From CAVVMA01 sp963788205 (GTDB lineage Bacteria > Desulfobacterota > Binatia > Binatales > Binataceae): DNA of 64,000 bases. A model generated the notes under the pieces. The model was not told the origin of the DNA, searched no databases, and saw only the letters and a program-made list of their open reading frames with translations. A program made the position numbers and the translations under genes. This document shows positions 45,067-52,705 of the stretch, piece after piece. Location of the stretch: positions 930,001-994,000 of the forward strand of contig CAWBGG010000002.1 of NCBI GenBank assembly GCA_963788205.1, read 5' to 3'. The number at the start of each line of letters is the position of its first letter. The first letter of the stretch is position 1.

Positions 45067-45543
45067 TGCGCACGCATCGTAGCGAAATGTCCGCGGCGAG
45101 CACATCGAATTGGCGCAGGTCCGATTCACAACCAGACACCTTTTTCCCCAGATGCCAGCGTCGCCGGACCGAGCGCGCCGCGGTCGGTAGTGGATCATTT
45201 TGACCCGGTTGCGAACGCCTTCTTCATGGTTGTCATTCCCGCGCGTGGTTGCCGCGCGAGGAATCCCGGATTCTGGCTGCGGCCTTCCTACTCCTCGCTC
45301 AAGTCCATGGCTGCAGGTTGGTAGTGGCCTATCGGCCTCAGCGGAGCAGAAATCCGGGATTCTTCGCGCGCCAGTCAAAGCAGACGCGCGAGAATGACAC
45401 CAGAGATGCTGCGGCTTTCAGCCAGCTTGGCACTCAACCCCGCCAGGCCACTACGTTCATTCAAATTGACCCATTACCCGGCGGTTGCAGCGGGCGACCT
45501 CCCGGACCATATTCTGCTGACAGGCCCGAAGGCGTGAAAGGCG
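45067..45543. other. intergenic region with dispersed inverted repeat
   Basis: About 475 bases between divergent dut and the DsbA-like gene. It contains the inverted repeat element at 45232-45398. No credible gene. Promoters should lie at both ends; no convincing box pair was found. Confidence 0.5.
45232..45398. repeat. inverted dispersed repeat, MITE-like
   Basis: Left unit 45232-45276 begins GTCATTCCCGCGCG and contains GAATCCCGGATTCTG; right unit 45347-45398 is its approximate reverse complement, ending GCGCGAGAATGAC. The 167-base element ends in GTCATTC/GAATGAC. No coding capacity seen. Confidence 0.6.
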
Positions 45544-46152
45544 ATGGACCGCAAAGAAATCAAAATGTATTCAGACTACAAGAGTCCGTTCGCATACTTG
45601 GCCTTCGATCCCGCGTTTGCGCTTGAAGAGCGTTTCTGCGTGCGCATCCGATGGATCCCCTTCCAGCTCAAAATCAAGGGCAAGGGCGAGCGCAGCACTT
45701 ACTCGGAATACAAAGCCAAATACTCATACCTCGACGCGCGCCGATGGGCACAATCGCGCGGCCTGATAATTCGCGGCCCGCTCAAGGTCTACGACACCAC
45801 TCCCGCCCTGATCGGCGGTCTCTTCGCCGATACGCAAGGACGCTTGCGCGACTACAGCCGCAAGGTTTACGAGCTGTTCTTCCGGCGCGAGCTGGAAGCC
45901 GATCAGCCCGAGGCAGTCGCGGTCGTAATCGCGGACCTGGGAATGCCGGCCGAAGAGTTTCGCAAGTATCTGGATGGTCCCGGTGCCGAGGCCTACCGGG
46001 ACGCACAGGAGGAAGCCTCCTCCGATCACGTCTTCGGCGTACCGCTGCTAATCTTCGAGGGGGAACCCTTCTGGGGCCACGATCGCTTGCCGCTACTGGA
46101 GCAACGGCTCGCGGAGCACGGCCTCGCGCTTTCGACCTCCCCGAGAGCTTGA
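45544..46152 (+). CDS. DsbA-family protein, 2-hydroxychromene-2-carboxylate isomerase-like
   Basis: 202 residues. Thioredoxin-like fold with helical insert; MYSDYKSPFAYLAFDPAFAL replaces the CXXC by Ser-Pro, as in kappa-class GST/HCCA isomerases, and SSDHVFGVPLLIFEGEPFWGHDRL is the C-terminal signature. Probably a glutathione-dependent isomerase of aromatic degradation; substrate not shown. Confidence 0.8.
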   Translation: MDRKEIKMYSDYKSPFAYLAFDPAFALEERFCVRIRWIPFQLKIKGKGERSTYSEYKAKYSYLDARRWAQSRGLIIRGPLKVYDTTPALIGGLFADTQGRLRDYSRKVYELFFRRELEADQPEAVAVVIADLGMPAEEFRKYLDGPGAEAYRDAQEEASSDHVFGVPLLIFEGEPFWGHDRLPLLEQRLAEHGLALSTSPRA

Positions 46153-46401
46153 GCCACCGGGCGGCTCGCCGGCGCGCTCGGCTCTTGCCCCCGTAGCAGC
46201 AGCGCAACCCTCTGCGGTCGCTAGGACGATACGAGCCGTCCAAAGGCGAACGAACGCGAGCTTGTCGGCTGGTCCGGTCCTTGCGTGTATGTGGACAGTC
46301 GAAAAGAGGGAGCAACACTCGAACGCCCAGTGGGGACGGGTAGGCGCCTGTCGAAGGACAAACCGATCTCGGCAGCTCGAAGTTGAAGGGAGGAACACAA
46401 C

Positions 46402-46641
46402 GTGAAGCAAATCCGAGTTCTTGCGCGTGAGGGCCACTCGATAGCCGAGGGAGTGAGAGAGTGCGTAGCTATCCTTCTTCGGGAGAAGATTGGCGCTAAT
46501 GAGGGCGAACTGCATGAAAGCCTGCATGGAAGCTACCGCGATGTGGAGGTTGAAGATTCCGACGTGAAACGCGCAATCACGATTCTTCGCGCTCGGGGAT
46601 TTGAAGTGGAAAAGCCTTTTTCAGGGCACGGGTATTATTAG
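46402..46641 (+). CDS. small hypothetical protein
   Basis: 79 residues from GTG 46402, with AGGGAGGA as ribosome site. Helical charged N-terminal two-thirds, then VKRAITILRARGFEVEKPFSG, which resembles the recognition end of a small winged-helix or helix-turn-helix domain. Function unknown. Confidence 0.5.
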   Translation: MKQIRVLAREGHSIAEGVRECVAILLREKIGANEGELHESLHGSYRDVEVEDSDVKRAITILRARGFEVEKPFSGHGYY

Positions 46642-46741
46642 CCGTAGTCACCCCAGCCGCCGTCGGACCGAACCGCGCGCCGTGGTGGTTTTCGCGGCTT
46701 TTCGATTACCAGAGCGCCGCGGTGTTCCCTGACAATCGAAA

Positions 46742-48463
46742 GTGTATACGCCGATGCCCTTGAAAAAGACGATTGTCGCAATGGCATTGCTTTCGTTGCT
46801 TGGCGTTCGTCCGAGCGCCGCTGGCATCGCGCCGCGCCCCAAGCTGAGCGTCAGCCCGGTATCTCTGTCGTTTGGCATGGAACCTGTCGGTGCGCAGAGC
46901 AAAGCGAAGTCCGTCAAGTTGACTAACACCGGCAAGGTCGCTGTCGCCATAGGCGGCATCACGGTGAGCGGTGATTTCCTCCAAACGAACGACTGCCCGG
47001 CGAGCCTTGGGGCCAAGTCGAGATGCACCTTTTCGATCACGTTTGAACCCGCTAGCGCACGCCAGCTTTCCGGTCGTCTGAAAGTTACGGTTGCACCGAG
47101 CAACGCGAGTTGGGTTGTTGATCTTTCTGGAACGGGGAAGAAGCCCAAAGCGAACGCTACTCCAACTTCTACACCCACGCAGGCGCCTATCGTGGCACCG
47201 ACCGGTACACCCACGCCCACGGCGACTGGCACACCGACCTCTACGCCTTCGCCGACCGGTACGCCGGTGCCCACCCTTTCACCGACCGGTACGCCAACGC
47301 CCACGCCTACACCCCCGCCTGAGCCGGCAGCTTGGCAGATGTTTCATCACGACCGGCAGCACACCGGCCTGAGCCCGTTTGATACCAGCGGCAGCTCGGG
47401 CGCGCTGAAGTGGGAGTTCACCGGCTCGGCTGGCTCCATCGGCGGTTCCGACTCCTCGGCGGCGATCGGGGCGGACGGCACCATCTATGTCGGCTCGATC
47501 GACGGTTATGAGGACTTCAACCTGTACGCGATCAACCCCGACGGCTCGCAGAAGTGGCAGTTCCCCCCTCTGGCGTCTCCCATCTGCTGCGACCTTAACC
47601 CCGACTTCGCTTCGCCGGCGATTGGGGCGGACGGCACCATCTATGCCGGCCCCTATGGCGGCAGCCTGTACGCGATCAACCCCGACGGCTCGCTGAAGTG
47701 GGTGTTCTGGCAGTTCGGCGGTGTTTGGGACTCGCCGGCGATCGGGGCGGACGGCACCATCTATGTCGGCTCTGGCGACGGCAACCTGTACGCGATTAAC
47801 CCGGACGGCTCGCAGGAGTGGCAGTTCAGCGTCAACTTCTTAATGGAAGCGGGGGTCACTTCCTCGCCGGCGATCGGAGCGGACGGCACCATCTATGTCG
47901 GTTCCGTTGGCGATGACGGCTCCGCTGGCGGCCACTTGGACGCGATCAGCCCCGACGGCTCGCAGAAGTGGCAGTTCTTCGGTGCCGGCGGCGAGTTCTC
48001 GCCGGCGATCACTTCCTCGCCGGCGATCGGGGCGGACGGCACCATCTATGTCGGCTCCGGCGACGGGAACCTGTACGCGATCAACCCCGACGGCTCGCAG
48101 AAGTGGGAGTTCTTCGGCGCTGGCGGCGAGTCCTCGCCGGCGATCGGAGCGGATGGTACCATCTATGTCGGCAGCCTTTACGCGATCAACCCCGATGGCT
48201 CGCAGAAGTGGCAGTTCTTCGGTGCCGGCGCCGGCTACTCCTCGCCGGTGATCGGCGCCGACGGCACTATCTATGTCGGCCCCTCTGACAACCTGTACGC
48301 GATCAACCCCGACGGTTCGCAGAAGTGGCAGTTCACCGCCGGTTGCGCTGATCCCAACGACGGCTTCGCTTCCTCGCCGGCGATCGGAGCGGGCGGCGCC
48401 ATCTATGTCGGCTCCAATGACTGTCCCTACGGTGACGGCCCCTACCTTTACGCCATACACTGA
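46742..48463 (+). CDS. secreted PQQ-type beta-propeller protein with Ig-like domain
   Basis: 573 residues. Signal peptide (KKTIVAMALLSLLGV, cleavage near SAAG). Residues 34-133 form an ASH/choice-of-anchor Ig-like domain (LSVSPVSLSFGMEPVG). Residues 135-198 are a Thr/Pro-rich linker. From about 200 to the end there are eight repeats of the type SSPAIGADGTIYVGSGDG plus LYAINPDGSQKWQF, a likely eight-bladed propeller; the repeats are also nearly identical in DNA. Surface or secreted; ligand unknown. Confidence 0.85.
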   Translation: MYTPMPLKKTIVAMALLSLLGVRPSAAGIAPRPKLSVSPVSLSFGMEPVGAQSKAKSVKLTNTGKVAVAIGGITVSGDFLQTNDCPASLGAKSRCTFSITFEPASARQLSGRLKVTVAPSNASWVVDLSGTGKKPKANATPTSTPTQAPIVAPTGTPTPTATGTPTSTPSPTGTPVPTLSPTGTPTPTPTPPPEPAAWQMFHHDRQHTGLSPFDTSGSSGALKWEFTGSAGSIGGSDSSAAIGADGTIYVGSIDGYEDFNLYAINPDGSQKWQFPPLASPICCDLNPDFASPAIGADGTIYAGPYGGSLYAINPDGSLKWVFWQFGGVWDSPAIGADGTIYVGSGDGNLYAINPDGSQEWQFSVNFLMEAGVTSSPAIGADGTIYVGSVGDDGSAGGHLDAISPDGSQKWQFFGAGGEFSPAITSSPAIGADGTIYVGSGDGNLYAINPDGSQKWEFFGAGGESSPAIGADGTIYVGSLYAINPDGSQKWQFFGAGAGYSSPVIGADGTIYVGPSDNLYAINPDGSQKWQFTAGCADPNDGFASSPAIGAGGAIYVGSNDCPYGDGPYLYAIH

Positions 48464-48473
48464 CGGGCCTGGC

Positions 48474-48529
48474 CCCTCTAAGTGTTGGTGGCGCGCGCGG
48501 CCGGCATCAGCTGGGCGGCGCTGACCACG
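48474..48529 (-). pseudogene. decayed 3' remnant of an enoyl-CoA hydratase gene
   Basis: On the minus strand VVSAAQLMPAAR is read, identical to a segment of the intact gene at 49803-50498, then ATNT and a stop; 20-odd internal codons are missing between GC-rich short repeats. DNA 48493-48529 matches 49899-49935 at 34 of 37 positions, same orientation. Confidence 0.65.
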
Positions 48530-48561
48530 TGGGCACCGAAACCGGCGTGTCCTATAGGCTA

Positions 48562-49605
48562 TTAGTCCATATCAGCGATGATAGTCCGAACCCCCGCGCG
48601 ACACTCATTGACAGAACGAACGCCCTGCACCACATGAACGTATAGACGCCAGGGCGATCTCTGCCCTTCGTCGAATACATGTATCAACGTCACTACAGAT
48701 TCCTTTTCTCTTGGAACGAAATCGGGAAACTGTGATTCTAAACGTGCTCGAGGTACGGGGCGGAGGACGGGCATGATCAGGTGACCGGAGCCCGGGCCAT
48801 CCATCGGCAGTCCCCTGAGCGCGTTCATCGACCAGGCTTGGATTAGAGAAATACCACCGCCCCCAAGCGGGTAACGTTCCAAAGTCCAAAACACTACATT
48901 TTGGGTTTCGCCATTATTCAGCTTGCGGCTGCCGGTCCATATAAGATTTTCCGTACGTCTCGTAAGGACTTCCTCGCTGTCGTCGGCTTCCTCTTTAAAA
49001 CCAGCGGACTGCAACAGCTTCCTGCCTGCATTGAAAATAGACCCAAGTCTTGCCTTTACGGGCAATTTCGCGAATTCAGCTTGATGGCGAGCATTCTCGG
49101 AACTTCTTCGCTTTGTGGCGAAGGCTGGGCGAGCAACTGCACGAACGTGCGATTCCAGCCGCTTTGAGAAAGTCCGATCCGAGACCCCGGACCAGTCGAT
49201 AATCTTCCGATGATTCAAATCGAAATGAACAGACAAGTCCTGCGACGATGCCGGGGAAAGATGGTCTTTGCGGCAGGTCAAGATGACGTTCAAGCCTTTG
49301 CCTTCTGCATAGCCAGCTTCAAAGTACACGGAGGGCCGTGCGTAGGTGAGGTCCGCCAGTAAGAGGTCGCTGGCATCGATTTCCCGTAAGATGCGCGAAT
49401 CAATATTTCCAGAGTGTTCGATCTCGTCAATCCTGAATGCCCTAATGCTCAAACGCTTAAGGGTGGGCTTGATGTGGACCTGAAAGACCTTGTCGGCGTC
49501 TTCGGCGCTTTGCTGGAGAGACATGGCGACGAAACATCTCACGTATTTGTTAGAGGACGGCCTGTCGGCCTGATGCTTGTTCCTCAATTGATCCGGAATT
49601 TCCAT
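48562..49605 (-). CDS. nucleoside 2-deoxyribosyltransferase/TIR-like protein on a single-gene islet
   Basis: 347 residues from ATG 49605. Residues about 20-125 look like the nucleoside 2-deoxyribosyltransferase-like fold also used by TIR-like NAD-cleaving effectors: RCFVAMSLQQ, IDSRILREIDASDLLLADLT, and PSVYFEAGYAEGKGLNVIL (with the Glu expected at the active site). The C-terminal 200 residues, with LIWTGSRKLNNGETQNVVFW and LIMPVLRPVPRARLESQF, are not recognised. AT-richer than the neighbours. It could be a defence effector with a sensor domain; this is inference. A decayed crotonase 3' end flanks it downstream. Confidence 0.7.
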   Translation of the reverse strand: MEIPDQLRNKHQADRPSSNKYVRCFVAMSLQQSAEDADKVFQVHIKPTLKRLSIRAFRIDEIEHSGNIDSRILREIDASDLLLADLTYARPSVYFEAGYAEGKGLNVILTCRKDHLSPASSQDLSVHFDLNHRKIIDWSGVSDRTFSKRLESHVRAVARPAFATKRRSSENARHQAEFAKLPVKARLGSIFNAGRKLLQSAGFKEEADDSEEVLTRRTENLIWTGSRKLNNGETQNVVFWTLERYPLGGGGISLIQAWSMNALRGLPMDGPGSGHLIMPVLRPVPRARLESQFPDFVPREKESVVTLIHVFDEGQRSPWRLYVHVVQGVRSVNECRAGVRTIIADMD

Positions 49606-49802
49606 ATTGAAGCCCTATTCAGATTCGCACCAAAATCACCTTGGTTTGCAAGCGCAAAACTTGAGCGCGGATTTGAGTCCAGAGGCTTTCCAGGGCAAAG
49701 CAACCGGCGAGTTCTGCCTCGCTCTCGTACGAAAACGGCGAAAGCCGACTCCTTGTCACGTCGGCACCGCAGTCGCCGCTCGAAGCCGCGCGCATCGGGT
49801 CG

Positions 49803-50498
49803 CTAATACAGGCGCGGGCCGATGAAGACGCCGTCGATGAAATGCTTGGTGGCGCGGGCTGCGCGGTCCGGCATCTTGAGGAGTTGCGCGGCCAGCTCGC
49901 GGGCGGCCGGCATCAACTGGGCGGCGCTGACTACGCGATTGACCATCCCGATTTCGAGCAGCTCGCGGGCCTTGTAGCGGCGGCAGAGGACCATCGCCTC
50001 CTTGGCCCGCCACGGGCCCATCCGCGAGGCCAGCGCGATCGCCGGTCCGCCGGTGAAGGGCGCTCCCAACTCGACTTCCGGCACCCAGAATTCCGCCTGC
50101 TCGGCTGCGACCAGAAAGTCGAACGCCGCCGCGAGCGCCCATCCACTGCCGACCGCGTGTCCGTTGACCGCACAAATCGTGAGGCAATCCAGGCGCGTGA
50201 TGTGATCGAAAATGCGGCCCGTCATCCGGGGCACACCGGCGTTGTGCTCGGCGAAGAGCCGCGCCCGCTCCTTCGGATCGCTGACGCCCTTGAGACTGGA
50301 GAGGTCGGCGCCCGCGCAGAACGAGGCGCCGGCGCCGGTGACAATCAGCACGCGCGTCTCGCGATCGTCGCGCACGTCGCGAATCAGCCCCTCGAGCTCA
50401 TTCATCACCGGGCGGTTCACGCAGTTGCGCCGCTCCGGCCGGTTAAAGGTGATCGTCGTTACCGGTCCGTCTTTCTCGAACAGGAAATTCTCAGGCAT
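49803..50498 (-). CDS. enoyl-CoA hydratase/isomerase family protein
   Basis: 231 residues, crotonase fold. TFNRPERRNCVNRPVM, oxyanion-hole GAGASFCAGADLSSLKG (about 52-68), CAVNGHAVGSGWALAAAFDFLVA, PEVELGAPFTGG. The Gly-Glu catalytic residues of classical hydratases are only partly matched (VELGAP), so another crotonase reaction is possible. Part of its 3' end is duplicated at 48493-48529. Confidence 0.88.
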   Translation of the reverse strand: MPENFLFEKDGPVTTITFNRPERRNCVNRPVMNELEGLIRDVRDDRETRVLIVTGAGASFCAGADLSSLKGVSDPKERARLFAEHNAGVPRMTGRIFDHITRLDCLTICAVNGHAVGSGWALAAAFDFLVAAEQAEFWVPEVELGAPFTGGPAIALASRMGPWRAKEAMVLCRRYKARELLEIGMVNRVVSAAQLMPAARELAAQLLKMPDRAARATKHFIDGVFIGPRLY

Positions 50499-50544
50499 TT
50501 TATTTCCGAAATTACGCGCCCGTCACAGGTCCGAACACTACAGC

Positions 50545-50811
50545 TCAGCCATGCGACGTGGCGAGCCAGCGCTCCACGATGCTCCTGGCCAACGTCGTGT
50601 GACCCATACCGCGACGTTTCGCAGCTCTCTTGAGAGTCTCAAGATCGTCCCTGTAGAGCCTCAGGGCTATCTGCTCCGTGCGGGCCGGTCGAATCTGGAG
50701 GTCAAGATCGACGAGTTCATCGCCAAACTCTTCGATACTGTGACGATTCCAGAACCTACGCTCGGCCTCGTCGTTTTTCAGATTGGGCAGCTTGCGCTTG
50801 CGAGCAGTCAT
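50545..50811 (-). CDS. antitoxin, BrnA/RHH-like
   Basis: 88 residues. Acidic N-terminal part with WNRHSIEEFGDELVDLDLQI, then a ribbon-helix-helix-like C-terminus (TEQIALRLYRDDLETLKRAAKRRGMGHTTLARSIVERWL). It overlaps the preceding toxin gene by 56 bases; toxin-first order as in BrnTA. Confidence 0.7.
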   Translation of the reverse strand: MTARKRKLPNLKNDEAERRFWNRHSIEEFGDELVDLDLQIRPARTEQIALRLYRDDLETLKRAAKRRGMGHTTLARSIVERWLATSHG

Positions 50812-51190
50812 CTCCGTCCTCCTTTGCCGCGACGCCAGACGCGATAACTTCGGACCTCATCCGGCGCCGAGGCACGCACGCCCACAGTCGTATCGATGGA
50901 TCGAACTCCGGCTCCTCATTAGCCGCTCCTGTCGGAGGCACGACAAGGACGCCGTCCTGATCGAGATCGCGCGGCTGCGCCGCGCGCAGCACGCAGGTCA
51001 GAAACTCTCCATGGGCCAGCGGGGCCACTACGAACCATCTCGTACGAACCCCTCGTCCGCCGCGCCGGACGCGCGCCAAGCCGTAGCGGCCGAAGACCGC
51101 GTCCATTACGTCGTCGGCATCGATGTCTCGCTCGGCCAAGTGTTCCAGACTGGAGGCAGTGAACACCAGCCTCCAGCCCAACATCTGCAT
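50756..51190 (-). CDS. probable toxin, BrnT-like
   Basis: 144 residues. Compact N-terminal part FTASSLEHLAERDIDADDVMDAVFGR and core RTRWFVVAPLAHGEFLTCVLR recall BrnT/DUF4258-type RNase folds. The C-terminal Arg-rich end and overlap with an RHH antitoxin support a toxin role. The start codon (ATG 51190, or 51184) lies within or just after a perfect inverted repeat. Confidence 0.55.
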   Translation of the reverse strand: MQMLGWRLVFTASSLEHLAERDIDADDVMDAVFGRYGLARVRRGGRGVRTRWFVVAPLAHGEFLTCVLRAAQPRDLDQDGVLVVPPTGAANEEPEFDPSIRLWACVPRRRMRSEVIASGVAAKEDGDDCSQAQAAQSEKRRGRA

Positions 51191-51207
51191 ACCATAATGG
51201 TATGCAG
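51185..51207. promoter_or_regulatory. operator palindrome of the BrnT/BrnA-like module
   Basis: Perfect inverted repeat: CTGCATACCAT and ATGGTATGCAG with one central base. It covers the toxin start codon, as expected for an autoregulatory site bound by the antitoxin. Confidence 0.65.
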
Positions 51208-51322
51208 GCTTTGGCGGGTACGCAAGCCGGCAGTTTTGGCTGGTTGCCGATGGCTGCCGGCGGACCTCAAAAGGCCGTCCTGGTCATCGCCTCGCGCGAC
51301 GAAACAGAGTAAGGTTCGCCGC

Positions 51323-51931
51323 ATGGCGAAAATAGCAAGCGCAGGCGTTCTGCGGGAGTTCTACCCGGTGCCGGGCGCGCGGGCCTTGGCCAAGGCGATA
51401 GCGGAGCTGGACGCGCATTGCATCCGCTTCATTGCGCTGTCGCCGTTCTGCGTGATCGGCTCGGCGTCGGCGGCGGGCGAGCCCGATCTTTCGCCGCGCG
51501 GCGGCGCGCCCGGCTTCGCGGCGGTGCGAGACGGCCGCACGATTCTGATCCCCGACCGGCCGGGCAATAACCGGCTCGATACGCTCTCGAAGCTCGCGGC
51601 TAACCCGCGCACCGCGCTGCTTTTCCTGGTGCCGGGGATGGACGAGACGCTGCGCGTGTTCGGCAACGCGGAGATTGTCGCAGGCGCAGATTTCGGCGGC
51701 GATTTCGTGACCAACAATCGAGCGCCGCAGACCGTGCTCAAGATTACGGTGAAGCAGGCTTTTTTTCAGTGCGGCAAGGCCCTGATGCGCGCGCAATTGT
51801 GGAACGCGGAATCGAAGCGCGATCGCAGCGCCATGCCGACGATGGGCGAGATCATGCGCGACCAGACCGGGCACACGGACCACGTAGAGACGCAGGACGA
51901 GATGCTCAACCGTTATCGCAAGCAGCTCTAG
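51323..51931 (+). CDS. pyridoxamine 5'-phosphate oxidase-family flavoprotein
   Basis: 202 residues from ATG 51323. Split-barrel FMN-binding fold: FIALSPFCVIGSASAAGEPDLSPRGGAPGF, LIPDRPGNNRLDTLSKLAANPRTALLFLVPG, and ALMRAQLWNAES near the end. Matches the MSMEG_1061-like subgroup. Substrate not known. Confidence 0.85.
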   Translation: MAKIASAGVLREFYPVPGARALAKAIAELDAHCIRFIALSPFCVIGSASAAGEPDLSPRGGAPGFAAVRDGRTILIPDRPGNNRLDTLSKLAANPRTALLFLVPGMDETLRVFGNAEIVAGADFGGDFVTNNRAPQTVLKITVKQAFFQCGKALMRAQLWNAESKRDRSAMPTMGEIMRDQTGHTDHVETQDEMLNRYRKQL

Positions 51932-52362
51932 TCGCGATTCGGACGGCTCGCCCAGGGATCGACTAGCTCGATGCCGAGACCGCGGAAGTCGCGCGTGTTC
52001 CGGGTGGCAAGTGTCGCGCGGTGCGCCGCAACGATGCCGGCGATCTCGAGGTCGCGAAAATCAAGCGACTTTCCAGCTGCCCGACGCTCCGCAGCGTAAC
52101 GCGCCGCTATCGAAGCAGTCTCGTGGTCGAAGGCCAGGATGCGCCCCTGCAAATCCTCCTCGATCGCGCGAGTGAACGCCTGTTCGAGCCGCCGCCTGCG
52201 GCGCCCCGACGACAGCAACTCGAGACCGAAGCGGATCTCGAAGACCGTAACCGCGGTCGTCCAAACTGATTCGGACGGCTGCCGGTCGAGCCAACTGACC
52301 ACGGCCGGATCGGCTTCGTGCTGCATCATGGCGGAGAGCACGTTGGTATCCAGCACGATCAC
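51928..52362 (-). CDS. PIN-domain toxin, VapC/FitB-like
   Basis: 144 residues. MIVLDTNVLSAMM (first Asp), VTVFEIRFGLELL (Glu), SLDFRDLEIAGIVAAHRATLATRNTRDF (last acidic residues). Metal-dependent RNase. ATG 52362 overlaps the antitoxin stop (ATGA). Its tail overlaps the convergent PNPOx-like gene by four bases. Confidence 0.9.
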   Translation of the reverse strand: MIVLDTNVLSAMMQHEADPAVVSWLDRQPSESVWTTAVTVFEIRFGLELLSSGRRRRRLEQAFTRAIEEDLQGRILAFDHETASIAARYAAERRAAGKSLDFRDLEIAGIVAAHRATLATRNTRDFRGLGIELVDPWASRPNRD

Positions 52363-52607
52363 TTTTTGAAGGCGGCGGGCCGCGCCGGATGGCCACGGAG
52401 TTCCGCGATCTCATGGTCCAGGCCGACACGCGCGAAGCGGGCTCTGAGGCGACTGCCAAGCGGGCCAGCGCTGCTCTCCTCAGCCTTCGCGGCGTTGCGC
52501 AGGATGTCGCGCGCCTCCTCCTCCATGCTGTGACCATGTCGTCTGGCCCGGCGCCTGAGGCGCGCCTTCACGCTTTCTTCAAGGTTTCTTACGACCAGTT
52601 GAGCCAT
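52359..52607 (-). CDS. RHH antitoxin, FitA-like
   Basis: 82 residues. MAQLVVRNLEESVKARLRRRARRHGHSMEEEARDILRNA is the FitA ribbon-helix-helix; the C-terminal part wraps the toxin in known relatives. A perfect palindrome sits 13 bases before the ATG. Confidence 0.9.
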   Translation of the reverse strand: MAQLVVRNLEESVKARLRRRARRHGHSMEEEARDILRNAAKAEESSAGPLGSRLRARFARVGLDHEIAELRGHPARPAAFKK

Positions 52608-52620
52608 GGGATTCTTCAGT

Positions 52621-52638
52621 GTGATATCATGATATCAC
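52621..52638. promoter_or_regulatory. operator palindrome of the FitAB-like module
   Basis: Perfect 18-base palindrome GTGATATCATGATATCAC just upstream of the FitA-like gene, the expected FitA binding site. Confidence 0.75.
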
Positions 52639-52705
52639 CGAGAAAATCCGCGGCTCAAGCCCGCGCGGTACAGGAGCGCGGGCCGCTATAGTCGCAGTCG
52701 GGCGG

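Noticed and set aside
47840..48460. Repeated minus-strand frame opposite the propeller gene
   Set aside because: Its repeats only mirror the DNA repeats of the real gene.
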